Source of the DNA: Dyella japonica A8
GTDB taxonomy: Bacteria; Pseudomonadota; Gammaproteobacteria; Xanthomonadales; Rhodanobacteraceae
Reading direction: 5' to 3'
NCBI RefSeq assembly: GCF_000725385.1
Contig: NZ_CP008884.1
Span: 4,763,501-4,827,500, forward strand
Length of the DNA stretch: 64,000 bases
The notes beneath the pieces were generated by a model that searched no databases, was not told where the DNA came from, and was given only the letters and a program-made list of their open reading frames with translations. A program made the translations under genes and the position numbers. Within the stretch, counting starts at the first letter, position 1, and each line of letters begins with the position of its first letter. This document shows, piece after piece, positions 18,096-25,534 of the stretch.

Positions 18096-18181
18096 GTGGG
18101 AGCGCACCCTGTACGCGGCAGGGCCTATCGGCACAGAGGGTGCTCGGACGCCGCGGTCGCGCACAGGGTGCGCTCCCACAG
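18096..18181. repeat. REP/BIME element, family A
   Basis: Inverted pair GTGGGAGCGCACCCTGTACG / GTCGCGCACAGGGTGCGCTC with about 30 bp between arms. Same family as 9216-9297. It fills most of the 309-bp gap before the SDR gene; the rest of the gap shows no gene. Confidence 0.85.
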
Positions 18182-18343
18182 AGGGCGGCGGGCACCCGAC
18201 CGCCCCCAAGGGCCCTGACTTCACTCGTTCGAAGAAACCGAACGTTCCCATCGCGCCCGCCGTACGTCATCGCAGGGCGGCGGGCACAAGCTTTCTCCAA
18301 CGACGCCACCGGCGTCACTCATCAACCTGTTGGAGAAACCCCC

Positions 18344-19108
18344 ATGTCACGTCTCAATGGAAAAGTAGCGCTCGTCACCGGCGCCAGCGCCGGCATTGGC
18401 CGGGCCACCGCGAAGCTGTTTGCCGCCGAAGGCGCCCAGCTGGTACTTGGCGCGCGCCGCGAGGCCGAGCTTCAGTCCCTGGTCCAAGAGATCGAGGCGG
18501 CCGGCGGCGTTGCCGTCGCCCTGGCCGGCGATGTTCGTTCGGAAAGTTACGCCAAGGCCCTGGTCGACCTGGCCGTTGCCCGCTTTGGACGGTTGGATAT
18601 CGCCTTCAACAATGCCGGCACGCTGGGTGAAGCCGGCGCCAGCACCGGGGTCAGCGAAGCCGGCTGGAACGATACGCTGGCCATCAACCTCACCGGCTCG
18701 TTCCTGGGCGCCAAACACCAGATTGCGCAAATGACCCAGAACGGCGGCGGCTCGGTGATCTTCACCTCCACCTTCGTGGGCTATTCCTTCGCATTTCCCG
18801 GCGTGGCGGCCTATGCGGCAAGCAAGGCGGGGTTGATTGGCCTTACCCAGGCGCTGGCGGCGGAGTTTGGCCCGCAGGGTGTCCGCGTGAATGCCATCCT
18901 GCCCGGCGCCGTGGACACGGACATGTACCGCGATATGAACAACACCGCCGAATCACAGGCGTTCGTCACCCAGTTGCATGCGCTCAAGCGCGTCGCCACA
19001 CCGGAAGAGCTGGCCCGTTCGGTGCTCTATTTCGCCTCCGACGACGCTGCGTTTGTCACCGGCACCGCATCGCTGGTGGATGGCGGTGCATCCATCACGC
19101 GCACGTAG
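18344..19108 (+). CDS. Short-chain dehydrogenase/reductase (SDR)
   Basis: 254 aa from ATG at 18344 with GGAG upstream; the frame extends upstream only through REP sequence. Classical SDR: NAD(P)-binding TGASAGIGRA (about 12-21), NNAG (about 88-91), catalytic Ser (FTSTFVGYS) and YAASK (Tyr and Lys, about 155-159), and C-terminal FVTGTASLVDGG. Cytosolic oxidoreductase. The Arg following the Gly-rich sheet (GARREAEL) suggests NADP preference. Substrate unknown. Monocistronic. Confidence 0.92.
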   Translation: MSRLNGKVALVTGASAGIGRATAKLFAAEGAQLVLGARREAELQSLVQEIEAAGGVAVALAGDVRSESYAKALVDLAVARFGRLDIAFNNAGTLGEAGASTGVSEAGWNDTLAINLTGSFLGAKHQIAQMTQNGGGSVIFTSTFVGYSFAFPGVAAYAASKAGLIGLTQALAAEFGPQGVRVNAILPGAVDTDMYRDMNNTAESQAFVTQLHALKRVATPEELARSVLYFASDDAAFVTGTASLVDGGASITRT

Positions 19109-19240
19109 TGGGCCAGGTCCGCGCCACGGGGAAGTGGCGTGTGCTTTCACACGCCACTTGAAGAACCAAAAGACTCCGGAGTCGGCGGGTAGCCCCGAGC
19201 CATGCTCGACAGGAAACGCCCAACTCCTGCCCTGGCGCCA

Positions 19241-20071
19241 TCAACGACGGGCGTTGATCTCCTCGTACAACTTATCCCCCACCAGCTTGCTGACTTCCGT
19301 CGACGGGTGTTCGCTGTAGTAATAGAAATGCTTCCCGGGGTCGGTACAGGTCGGGCCGCCCTTCCCGCCGAATATCTCGGTGTAGGCACACGGGTCTTTG
19401 GTGTTGGTGATGCCGTAGGCCTCGGGATGGGTGAACACCTCGTCGAAATAGTCACCCCAATGGCTGAAGCGCAGGTCGATCCCGAGCTTCGCGCGCAAGG
19501 CCGGCACCAGCTTTTCATAGGCGGGATTCAACCGTCGCCCCTCTTCGGCGAAGTCCGGCATCCTGGTGGGCAGCAGGGCCAGTTCAATATGGCGCGCCCC
19601 CAGGGATGTCAGCATCTCGATCTGCCGGGTGATATTTCCCACGCTGACGTCGAGCGGCACGTTGTCGTCGTTGGCCCCGCCCGCGATGAAGAACAGCGTC
19701 CGGTCCGGATCGAACGTGATCGACTTGTTCCGCACGCGCGCGGCAAAGTCCTGCACCTGGCGGATCATGCCCACTTCCAGCAGGTAGCCCTTCGCCAGCT
19801 TGCCAGGGTCATCGCCCGTGGCTCCGCCTGCCACGGCGAAATCGATGCTCTCGCTGTTGGCGTTCTTGTCCCTTGAATGCGTGAACGGCAGGTTCATTCG
19901 TGTGGCCAGATAGCCCACGGCTGTGGGCCCGTTGCTGACCAGGTAACCCGCACCCATGTCCGAGAAGCTGTCGCCAAAGACGTAGAGGCGCTGAAAATCG
20001 GTAGCGGCCTGCGCGCGCGGCGCTGCCGTTGCCGTCCACAGAAGAACGAGAAAGCCAAGCACAAGTCGCAT
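19241..20071 (-). CDS. Secreted GDSL-family esterase/lipase
   Basis: 276 aa. Signal peptide (about 1-22). Block I GDSFSDMG carries the catalytic Ser (about residue 35), block III GGANDDN supplies the oxyanion-hole Asn, and block V YYYSEHPST carries the catalytic His. The Asp normally three residues before that His is Tyr here. This resembles thermolabile haemolysin/phospholipase-type GDSL enzymes. Secreted lipolytic function is likely; activity with the altered triad is uncertain. Confidence 0.83.
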   Translation of the reverse strand: MRLVLGFLVLLWTATAAPRAQAATDFQRLYVFGDSFSDMGAGYLVSNGPTAVGYLATRMNLPFTHSRDKNANSESIDFAVAGGATGDDPGKLAKGYLLEVGMIRQVQDFAARVRNKSITFDPDRTLFFIAGGANDDNVPLDVSVGNITRQIEMLTSLGARHIELALLPTRMPDFAEEGRRLNPAYEKLVPALRAKLGIDLRFSHWGDYFDEVFTHPEAYGITNTKDPCAYTEIFGGKGGPTCTDPGKHFYYYSEHPSTEVSKLVGDKLYEEINARR

Positions 20072-20299
20072 GGGACGCTCCGTGTTCCAACGCCGAATGG
20101 GTTGGGAATAGGCATCTACCCATAACAGGTCGCCCCGAAGGCGCCAATGGCCGAAAGGGGGATCACGCCGCGAACACGCGCACCGGAAACAATGACCGCC
20201 ACCTGCCCCGGCTCGTCCGGGGGCTTTTGTGGCGCCATCCCGGATGCTCGCGGCGCATCATCCGGGCGAGCTGGAACCGCATGCCCGGAGAGCAACCTC

Positions 20300-21148
20300 A
20301 TGTGGCGACTCCCTGCCCTCGCGCTGATGCTGCTGGCACCCCTCGTCAGCCACGCGCAAACCGTGAAGCTATGGCCCGGCGTGGCGCCCGGCTCCGAGCA
20401 TTGGACGCAGAAGGAACAGGTGGAGAAGAACACGCCCGTCGGCACGGTGATCATCAACGTCGTCGAACCCACCCTCACCGCCTACCTGCCCGAGCCCGGC
20501 ACGGCCACGGGCACCGCCGTGGTCATCGCACCCGGTGGCGCCTTCGTGGCGCTGGCCATCGACCGGGAAGGCAACGACGTCGCGCGCTGGCTGCAGGCCC
20601 GGGGCATTGCCGCCTTCGTGCTCAAGTACCGCACCATGGAGAAGCGCCAGCCCGGCATTCCGCCCAACATGGATATGGATGCAGCCGGCCAGTACGGCAT
20701 CGCCGATGGCATCCAGGCGATCAAGCTGATCCGCCAACATGCCGCCGAATGGCATGTGTCACCCGACAAGGTCGGTATCGTCGGCTTCTCCGCCGGCGGC
20801 ATGCTGGCGAGCGAGGTGCTGCTTCAGCACGACGCCAGCGCCCGCCCCGACTTCGCCGCACTCATCTACGGCGCACCGTTCGGCCGCATGCCCAGCGTTC
20901 CCGCCAAACTGCCACCGGTGTTCATGGCGTGGGCGCAGGACGATCCGGTGGCGCGGGATGATGTGGCCCGGTACTACGCCGCGCTGCTTGCCGCCGGCAA
21001 CAAGCCCGAAGCGCATATCTATAGCGCGGGTGGCCACGGCTTCGGCATGACGCAGCAAGGCACCACCAGTGACCGGTGGATCGATGAGTTCCATGCGTGG
21101 ATGGTGGCGCAGGGGTTCATAGCTGCCAGCGCGCGAAAAGCACACTGA
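20300..21148 (+). CDS. Secreted alpha/beta hydrolase
   Basis: 282 aa from ATG at 20300, GGAG 9 nt upstream; the longer frame lacks a signal. Signal peptide (about 1-19, SHAQ). Oxyanion region APGGAF, nucleophile GFSAGGM (Ser about 161), acid WAQDDPV and catalytic GGHGFGM (His). This is the dienelactone hydrolase/acetylxylan-esterase-like fold, acting in the periplasm or outside. Substrate unknown. Confidence 0.87.
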   Translation: MWRLPALALMLLAPLVSHAQTVKLWPGVAPGSEHWTQKEQVEKNTPVGTVIINVVEPTLTAYLPEPGTATGTAVVIAPGGAFVALAIDREGNDVARWLQARGIAAFVLKYRTMEKRQPGIPPNMDMDAAGQYGIADGIQAIKLIRQHAAEWHVSPDKVGIVGFSAGGMLASEVLLQHDASARPDFAALIYGAPFGRMPSVPAKLPPVFMAWAQDDPVARDDVARYYAALLAAGNKPEAHIYSAGGHGFGMTQQGTTSDRWIDEFHAWMVAQGFIAASARKAH

Positions 21149-21201
21149 CTGCGTTCTCTCTTGCCAGTCCGCAAGGACACCGCGCGCCTGCCGTCATCGC
21201 G

Positions 21202-21609
21202 TCAGCCTGACGTTGCCGCATCCTTCGGCACATGGCGGGTGATCCACCCGATGATGAACTCATCCAGCGGCATCCGCTCCGGCACATCGATGCCGGCCTC
21301 ACGAACAAACGCCGCTGCCGCCTTGATCAACGACTGCCGCGCAATACTCGTCGCCTGCCGCGCCGCCGCCTGCTTCTGCCGCAACTGCACGATATGCGCG
21401 GAGGGCTTGCCGGGCTTGGCGTACTTCTGGAATTTGCGCAACTCATCCGCCGCCAGCGTGGTGTCGAAGGCGGCTTGCAGCGTTGCTTTGTAGGCCTTCA
21501 GCAGGGGGATCAGGGAGGCGTCAGCCTCCACACCTGCCAACGTGGCGTCGTCGGACTGCTCCAGCGAAGCAAGAAGAGCAGCATAAGGAAACAGCATGGT
21601 GGTGATCAT
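21202..21609 (-). CDS. Hypothetical helical protein
   Basis: 135 aa, or 131 aa if the ATG at 21597 is used. No Shine-Dalgarno is clear for either. Predicted all-helical, basic, with Ala/Lys-rich AARQATSIARQSLIKAAAA. No signal peptide or TM. No family recognised. Adjacent to the double CDGSH gene on the same strand, 95 bp downstream of it, with no sign of shared function. Confidence 0.5.
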   Translation of the reverse strand: MITTMLFPYAALLASLEQSDDATLAGVEADASLIPLLKAYKATLQAAFDTTLAADELRKFQKYAKPGKPSAHIVQLRQKQAAARQATSIARQSLIKAAAAFVREAGIDVPERMPLDEFIIGWITRHVPKDAATSG

Positions 21610-21704
21610 GGAAGCTACAGAGCGCGAGGTCGCTCAGGATAGGCCCTGATCGCGGGAATACGCCATCCGGGGGCGCAGCCCGATCGAGTGAACACCGCCG
21701 CCCC

Positions 21705-22394
21705 TCAGTCCCTGAAATGAATCGCCGCATGCGTGCCATCGCAGAAGGGCTTGTTCTTCGACTGTCCGCATCGGCAGAGCGTGACGCGGTTGCGCACCTC
21801 GTAGGTGAATCCGTCTGACGAGACCACCGGGATACCGCCGCGCAGCCACAACGGCCCGCTACACGCCTCCACCGGGTCCTCGACGAGGCCAATGGAAACC
21901 GGCAGCGGCGTTTCCACCGGCGCCCCTGTGGCCCGGTCCCAGGCCACCAGGCGTCCGGACGGGCACTGGTTGACCTGGCGGATGAAGTTGGCGCGCACCG
22001 GCGGGTCGTCGGTTCCCCCGACCTGGCTCCAGACCTGCCCGTTGGGATCACAGAACCGGGCGAAGGCGCAGAGGTTTTCCACATCCGTCAGCGCGTGCGT
22101 GGGCCCGTTCATCACCTGCGCCTGGTCCAGATACGGCTCCCGGCTCGCCGTTTCCGTGCCGTCAAAGCCCACCTTCTGGTGCGAGCCATCGCAAAACGGT
22201 TTCGTCTGCGACTGGCCGCAGCGGCATAGCGCGTAGGTGGGCTTGTGTTCGATGGGCGGACCTTCCCTCCACTCCTCCGAACCACCCTGGGCATCGGCGA
22301 CCACGGTTTGCTTCGCGAGCGGGATATCGCCAACGACCAGATACGGGCCGTTCTTGGAAACGGTCACCTGGACGTGCGCTTTTGTCCGTACCAT
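21705..22394 (-). CDS. Double CDGSH iron-sulfur protein with divergent ferredoxin-like insert
   Basis: 229 aa from ATG at 22394 (AGGGGA 7 nt upstream). Two CDGSH modules occur: CRCGQSQTKPFCDGSH (about 57-72) and CRCGQSKNKPFCDGTH (near the C-terminus). Each supplies a 3Cys-1His site for a [2Fe-2S] cluster. The middle part has a Cys-containing segment (NLCAFARFCDPNG.. NQCPSGRLV) like the divergent 4Fe-4S mono-cluster domain. Soluble cytosolic protein of unknown role, possibly electron transfer or Fe-S trafficking. Confidence 0.9.
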   Translation of the reverse strand: MVRTKAHVQVTVSKNGPYLVVGDIPLAKQTVVADAQGGSEEWREGPPIEHKPTYALCRCGQSQTKPFCDGSHQKVGFDGTETASREPYLDQAQVMNGPTHALTDVENLCAFARFCDPNGQVWSQVGGTDDPPVRANFIRQVNQCPSGRLVAWDRATGAPVETPLPVSIGLVEDPVEACSGPLWLRGGIPVVSSDGFTYEVRNRVTLCRCGQSKNKPFCDGTHAAIHFRD

Positions 22395-22598
22395 GCGGTT
22401 CCCCTTCAGCGCCGAGATGGTTCTGATGGCCAACCATGCGCCCACTGAAGCGGCGGCGGTGTGAACAAGGAGCGGAGCCGAAGAACCCCAGGCACAGGAA
22501 AGGAGCCGGGACGGAGGACCGGGCACACCTATGCCGAACCAAGCGCCGATCTTTTTCGTGGTTTTTTTCGCCGCCCGCCAATTTTTACGACTTCTAAA

Positions 22599-22764
22599 GA
22601 TCCTCCTGATGAGGATCCAACAATCGCTCGCTTAATCTGACCCTGCTCCCGAGAGATACGCACAACTCCCCGGAGCGAGCGACCGCCCTGCTGGCGGAGC
22701 ACCACCAGCCCACTGATCACGGCTGGGTGGACAGATGGGCGGCCGCGCAGGCCGCCCATTTCCT
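22599..22764 (+). ncRNA. Candidate structured RNA with intrinsic terminator
   Basis: Five consecutive helices are visible by eye in a 166-bp intergenic stretch. They are GATCCTC/GAGGATC (22599-22617), TCGCTCGC/GCGAGCGA (22624-22631 with 22675-22682), CCGCC/GGCGG (22683-22697), CCACCAGCC/GGCT-G-GGTGG (22702-22730, one bulge) and a terminator, ATGGGCGGCC/GGCCGCCCAT (22735-22759), followed by TCCTTTTG. No plus-strand gene lies upstream, so the terminator has no other obvious client. Not a family I recognise; it may also be a leader of the nuclease gene 150 bp downstream. Confidence 0.45.
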
Positions 22765-22767
22765 TTT
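22735..22767 (+). terminator. Intrinsic terminator
   Basis: 10-bp perfect stem (ATGGGCGGCC/GGCCGCCCAT), 5-nt loop, then TCCTTTTG. Oriented plus, with no plus-strand CDS upstream. Confidence 0.6.
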
Positions 22768-22915
22768 GTGGGGTCCATATCCGATAGCCGCAACCAGGCG
22801 ACTGCAGAGACGCCCTCCAGGAAGCGCCCGCTACCCGTTCTCGCGCGGACTTTCGGCTCCTTGTGTGAGCCGTTATGCTCGAAGCAGCAAGGACCGTCGC
22901 GGCTCAGGGGGAGTT

Positions 22916-23917
22916 ATGGCGAAGCGCAAGGAAAGCGGCATTGACATCGTGGCATCCCTGCCATGGCCACTGGGCATCGCGTCAGGTTTCATAGCGTTTA
23001 TCGGCATCCAGTACGGCATCGGCTGGATATGGGGTTCAAGCAATAACTTGTTCCTTTCCGGCTTCGCCAAAGCCACCACGACTGGCATCTACTCGCCTTT
23101 CGCCTGGTTCTTCCTGATTGCCTGCTGCGTGGCAGCACTGCTTTCCTTTCTCAAACGACGCCGACGCCGGCAACTGCTCGGCGCCCAGACCGGCATGGAC
23201 AGCCTTCGCGACATGGACTGGCAGGCATTTGAGCTGCTGGTTGGCGAAGCCTTTCGGCGTCAGGGCTACGCCGTGGAAGAAACCGGTTTGGGTGGCGCAG
23301 ACGGCGGTAAAGATGTGGTGCTACGCAAAGGCGGCCGAAAATCCATCGTGCAGTGCAAGCAATGGCGATCACAGCGGGTGGGCGTGCCGGTGGTGCGCGA
23401 AATGTACGGCGTCATGGTCCACGAAGATGCCGACGCAGTGAAAATCGTTGCACTCGGCGGCTACACGCCTGAGGCCATCGCCTTTGCGCGCAACAAACCC
23501 ATTGAGCTGATTGATGGCCATGCGCTGCTTGCTACGGTCATGGACATACAAGCGAAAAATGCACCCGATGGGGCTCTGGACAATCCACTGCTTTTCGCGG
23601 GAAGTGCCGCGGCCTGCTTACTGGTCGCGTTCGCGCTACCCACTCAGCCGCAACATTCCTCAAGGGTTTCGAACCCGGCGCCACCGTACGTTGGGGACAC
23701 TCGCATCACAGAACCTGCGACGCCAACTAAACCCTTGAGCCCACCCGTTGCCGTACCGCCGGCTATGAAAGCCACCGTTCAACCAGCCCCCAAAGTCTAT
23801 AAAGCCGATCCCCCCATGACCGACGCGGAACTTCGCGACTGGGAAAGGCGCAATCGCGAAGCCATGAAGATCATGGAAAAAAATACACCGGAGCTGGCTA
23901 CACCACCTCCGCGCTGA
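22916..23917 (+). CDS. Membrane-anchored Mrr-like restriction endonuclease
   Basis: 333 aa from ATG at 22916 with GGGGGAG 2-3 nt upstream of the start region. Two N-terminal TM helices (about 17-38, 55-78) precede an Mrr-type PD-(D/E)xK nuclease domain (about 97-210). The domain begins with DMDWQAFELLVGEAFRRQGY and has catalytic Asp133 (GKDVVLR) and Q146-C-K148 (IVQCK). A third hydrophobic segment (about 222-240) is followed by a long Pro/Thr-rich tail. Related type IV enzymes cut modified DNA; the membrane anchor sets it apart. Same strand as the preceding candidate RNA. Role in defence is inferred. Confidence 0.8.
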   Translation: MAKRKESGIDIVASLPWPLGIASGFIAFIGIQYGIGWIWGSSNNLFLSGFAKATTTGIYSPFAWFFLIACCVAALLSFLKRRRRRQLLGAQTGMDSLRDMDWQAFELLVGEAFRRQGYAVEETGLGGADGGKDVVLRKGGRKSIVQCKQWRSQRVGVPVVREMYGVMVHEDADAVKIVALGGYTPEAIAFARNKPIELIDGHALLATVMDIQAKNAPDGALDNPLLFAGSAAACLLVAFALPTQPQHSSRVSNPAPPYVGDTRITEPATPTKPLSPPVAVPPAMKATVQPAPKVYKADPPMTDAELRDWERRNREAMKIMEKNTPELATPPPR

Positions 23918-23964
23918 ATTCGCCGAAAGAGTGGATGTATAGACGAGCCCCTCATACGTCCAGA

Positions 23965-23990
23965 AAGCGCACTCTGACCGCAGTTTTGCT
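23965..23990. repeat. Degenerate AGTGCACTCTGACCCC repeat
   Basis: AAAGCGCACTCTGACCGCAG; part of a family also found at 25336, 29611, 29644, 29790 and 29817. Confidence 0.5.
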
Positions 23991-24106
23991 GGCCCAATTT
24001 CGGCTGCTTTACGCGGTCTTTTTCCATCCACTCAAAACAATCTTCTGGGCATGCTTATCCTGACTCTTAACAAGTCGGCCAGTTGCTGCGCTTGGTGCAT
24101 ACCCGC

Positions 24107-24421
24107 CTAGTCTTGCGCCAACTCACACTCGAAGCGCCAAAGATCGTAGCGGGCTTGCAGCGCCAGCCAGTAGAACGGACTGGTGCGCAAGGCGACGCCG
24201 AGGCGAAAGGCTTCCTCGGCATGAAGGGGAGCTCCCTTCATGATGCGGCGTAACAGCCATGCGGGGACGCCGCTAGACTGCGCCAGGTCGCGGGTGCTCC
24301 AGGCAAGGGGGCGCAGGTAGTCGTCGCGCAGGACCACGCCGGGGTCGCGCAGGGGCGCGGTGTTGTCCAGTTGCATCTGGGGGTGCAACGGGACCAAGGG
24401 AGGCATCAGGATGCGGGGCAT
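24107..24421 (-). CDS. HigA-like HTH antitoxin/regulator, no toxin partner seen
   Basis: 104 aa from ATG at 24421. The XRE/HigA-type HTH is near residues 35-65 (WSTRDLAQSSGVPAWLLRRI), followed by the HigA hallmark FRLGVALRTSPFYWLALQARYDL. In HigBA modules HigA binds the operator and neutralises an RNase toxin; no HigB-like gene is adjacent on either side. It could be a stand-alone regulator or a relic. The N-terminus is Pro/Leu-rich. Confidence 0.75.
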   Translation of the reverse strand: MPRILMPPLVPLHPQMQLDNTAPLRDPGVVLRDDYLRPLAWSTRDLAQSSGVPAWLLRRIMKGAPLHAEEAFRLGVALRTSPFYWLALQARYDLWRFECELAQD

Positions 24422-24574
24422 GGGGGCTTTCTTCGGGGTGCACGGGGCCGATGGATCCGGATGAAGGGATCCATGTAGGGGTGAACCTAAACGGGGCGTG
24501 CGTGATCGCCCGGGTGTGGCGTGCCGACAAGGAACAAAACGGCACGCCACAGGGCACGATCACTCAGAACGCGC

Positions 24575-24901
24575 TTACGCGCTCAGCGTTCGCCTTTCGC
24601 CGAGTTGCCGGGCGTACTGCTCCAGGCACTGCATGGCCACCGCCACGCCCTGCCGGAGAAGCGGCGGCAACGGCGCCAGCGACGGCAAACCGGGATGCCG
24701 GACCGCGTGGCGATACCGCTCGTCTTCCTGGCGCAAGCGTGCCAGCGCATAAAGCGCCAGCGCCACGTCGTCCAACGTGGAAAGCCGCAGCGATGTGGTG
24801 CTCAGGCAGGCTGCCGGAGGCCCGGCGGTGGGCGAGACGCGGGGGCGTTGCCCTGATGGAACGGAAGGGCACGTGCGTGCCTTATGATCGTTGGTAGCCA
24901 T
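24575..24901 (-). CDS. Small hypothetical protein
   Basis: 108 aa from ATG at 24901 with GAGAG 6 nt upstream. Basic, with a helical core (LDDVALALYALARLRQEDERYRHAV) and a second helix (LLRQGVAVAMQCLEQYARQL). No TM, no signal, no family recognised. 150 bp upstream of the HigA-like gene on the same strand; it does not resemble HigB, though it could be an unrelated partner. Confidence 0.45.
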   Translation of the reverse strand: MATNDHKARTCPSVPSGQRPRVSPTAGPPAACLSTTSLRLSTLDDVALALYALARLRQEDERYRHAVRHPGLPSLAPLPPLLRQGVAVAMQCLEQYARQLGERRTLSA

Positions 24902-25534
24902 GATCAACTCTCGTGTAGTTGGTGATGGTTAGCGGGTCGTCGGTGTTCCAGCACCGGCGGCCCGCGACTCACGGCATGTCTGCCGTGACCGCCCGCAACC
25001 CCGTCCGAAGACGCCCGCGCGCGGTATCTGACACGTTAGTGCAGAGGCCGGGGCGAACACATCGGGTGTACGGCTTGGTCGCGTGTAGGGTTTGGCTAGG
25101 GCGCTCGCTTGCCCTGGACAGGCGGGGCGGTCGGCTGCCCTGTCATGGCCTCACTGTCATTTCCGCGTGCCCCACCAAGGGGCAAGGGCAACAGGCGCCG
25201 CTCAACCGCCGAAGGGCGGGTCATCCTGCGTCTTGGTCGTGGGAGTGCACGCTGAGCCGCGCGTTTCTTCTCGCCATCAGGCCGCGGTCGCGTCAAATAC
25301 CAAAACAGCCAAGACAGGGCTCAGAGTCGACGTTTTGAAAAGTGCGCGCTGACCGTTGTCTTCACTCGCTATTACCCCTGTTTTCGTTTTCCCGAGGTAG
25401 CGAAAAGACCTGCAACTGCCTGATGGCTTTTACTTACGTCCATGGCAGGCATGGCCCGATTGTTACGGCGAGTTGCCCCATTTCAACTTCTCTGTACGGC
25501 GGCCGCCTGGAATCGCCGCATAAGGAGAAGCGAC
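24902..25534. other. Intergenic gap before effector gene
   Basis: 633 bp. A degenerate copy of the AGTGCACTCTGACCCC repeat (AAAAGTGCGCGCTGACCG, about 25336-25353) is the only feature recognised. Frames across it look random, with no start or ribosome-binding site until 25522. Possibly decayed DNA left by earlier rearrangement. Confidence 0.4.

Noticed and set aside
22529..22759. 76-codon minus-strand frame over the candidate RNA
   Set aside because: Arg/Gly-rich, no ribosome-binding site, and its start lies within the terminator stem.
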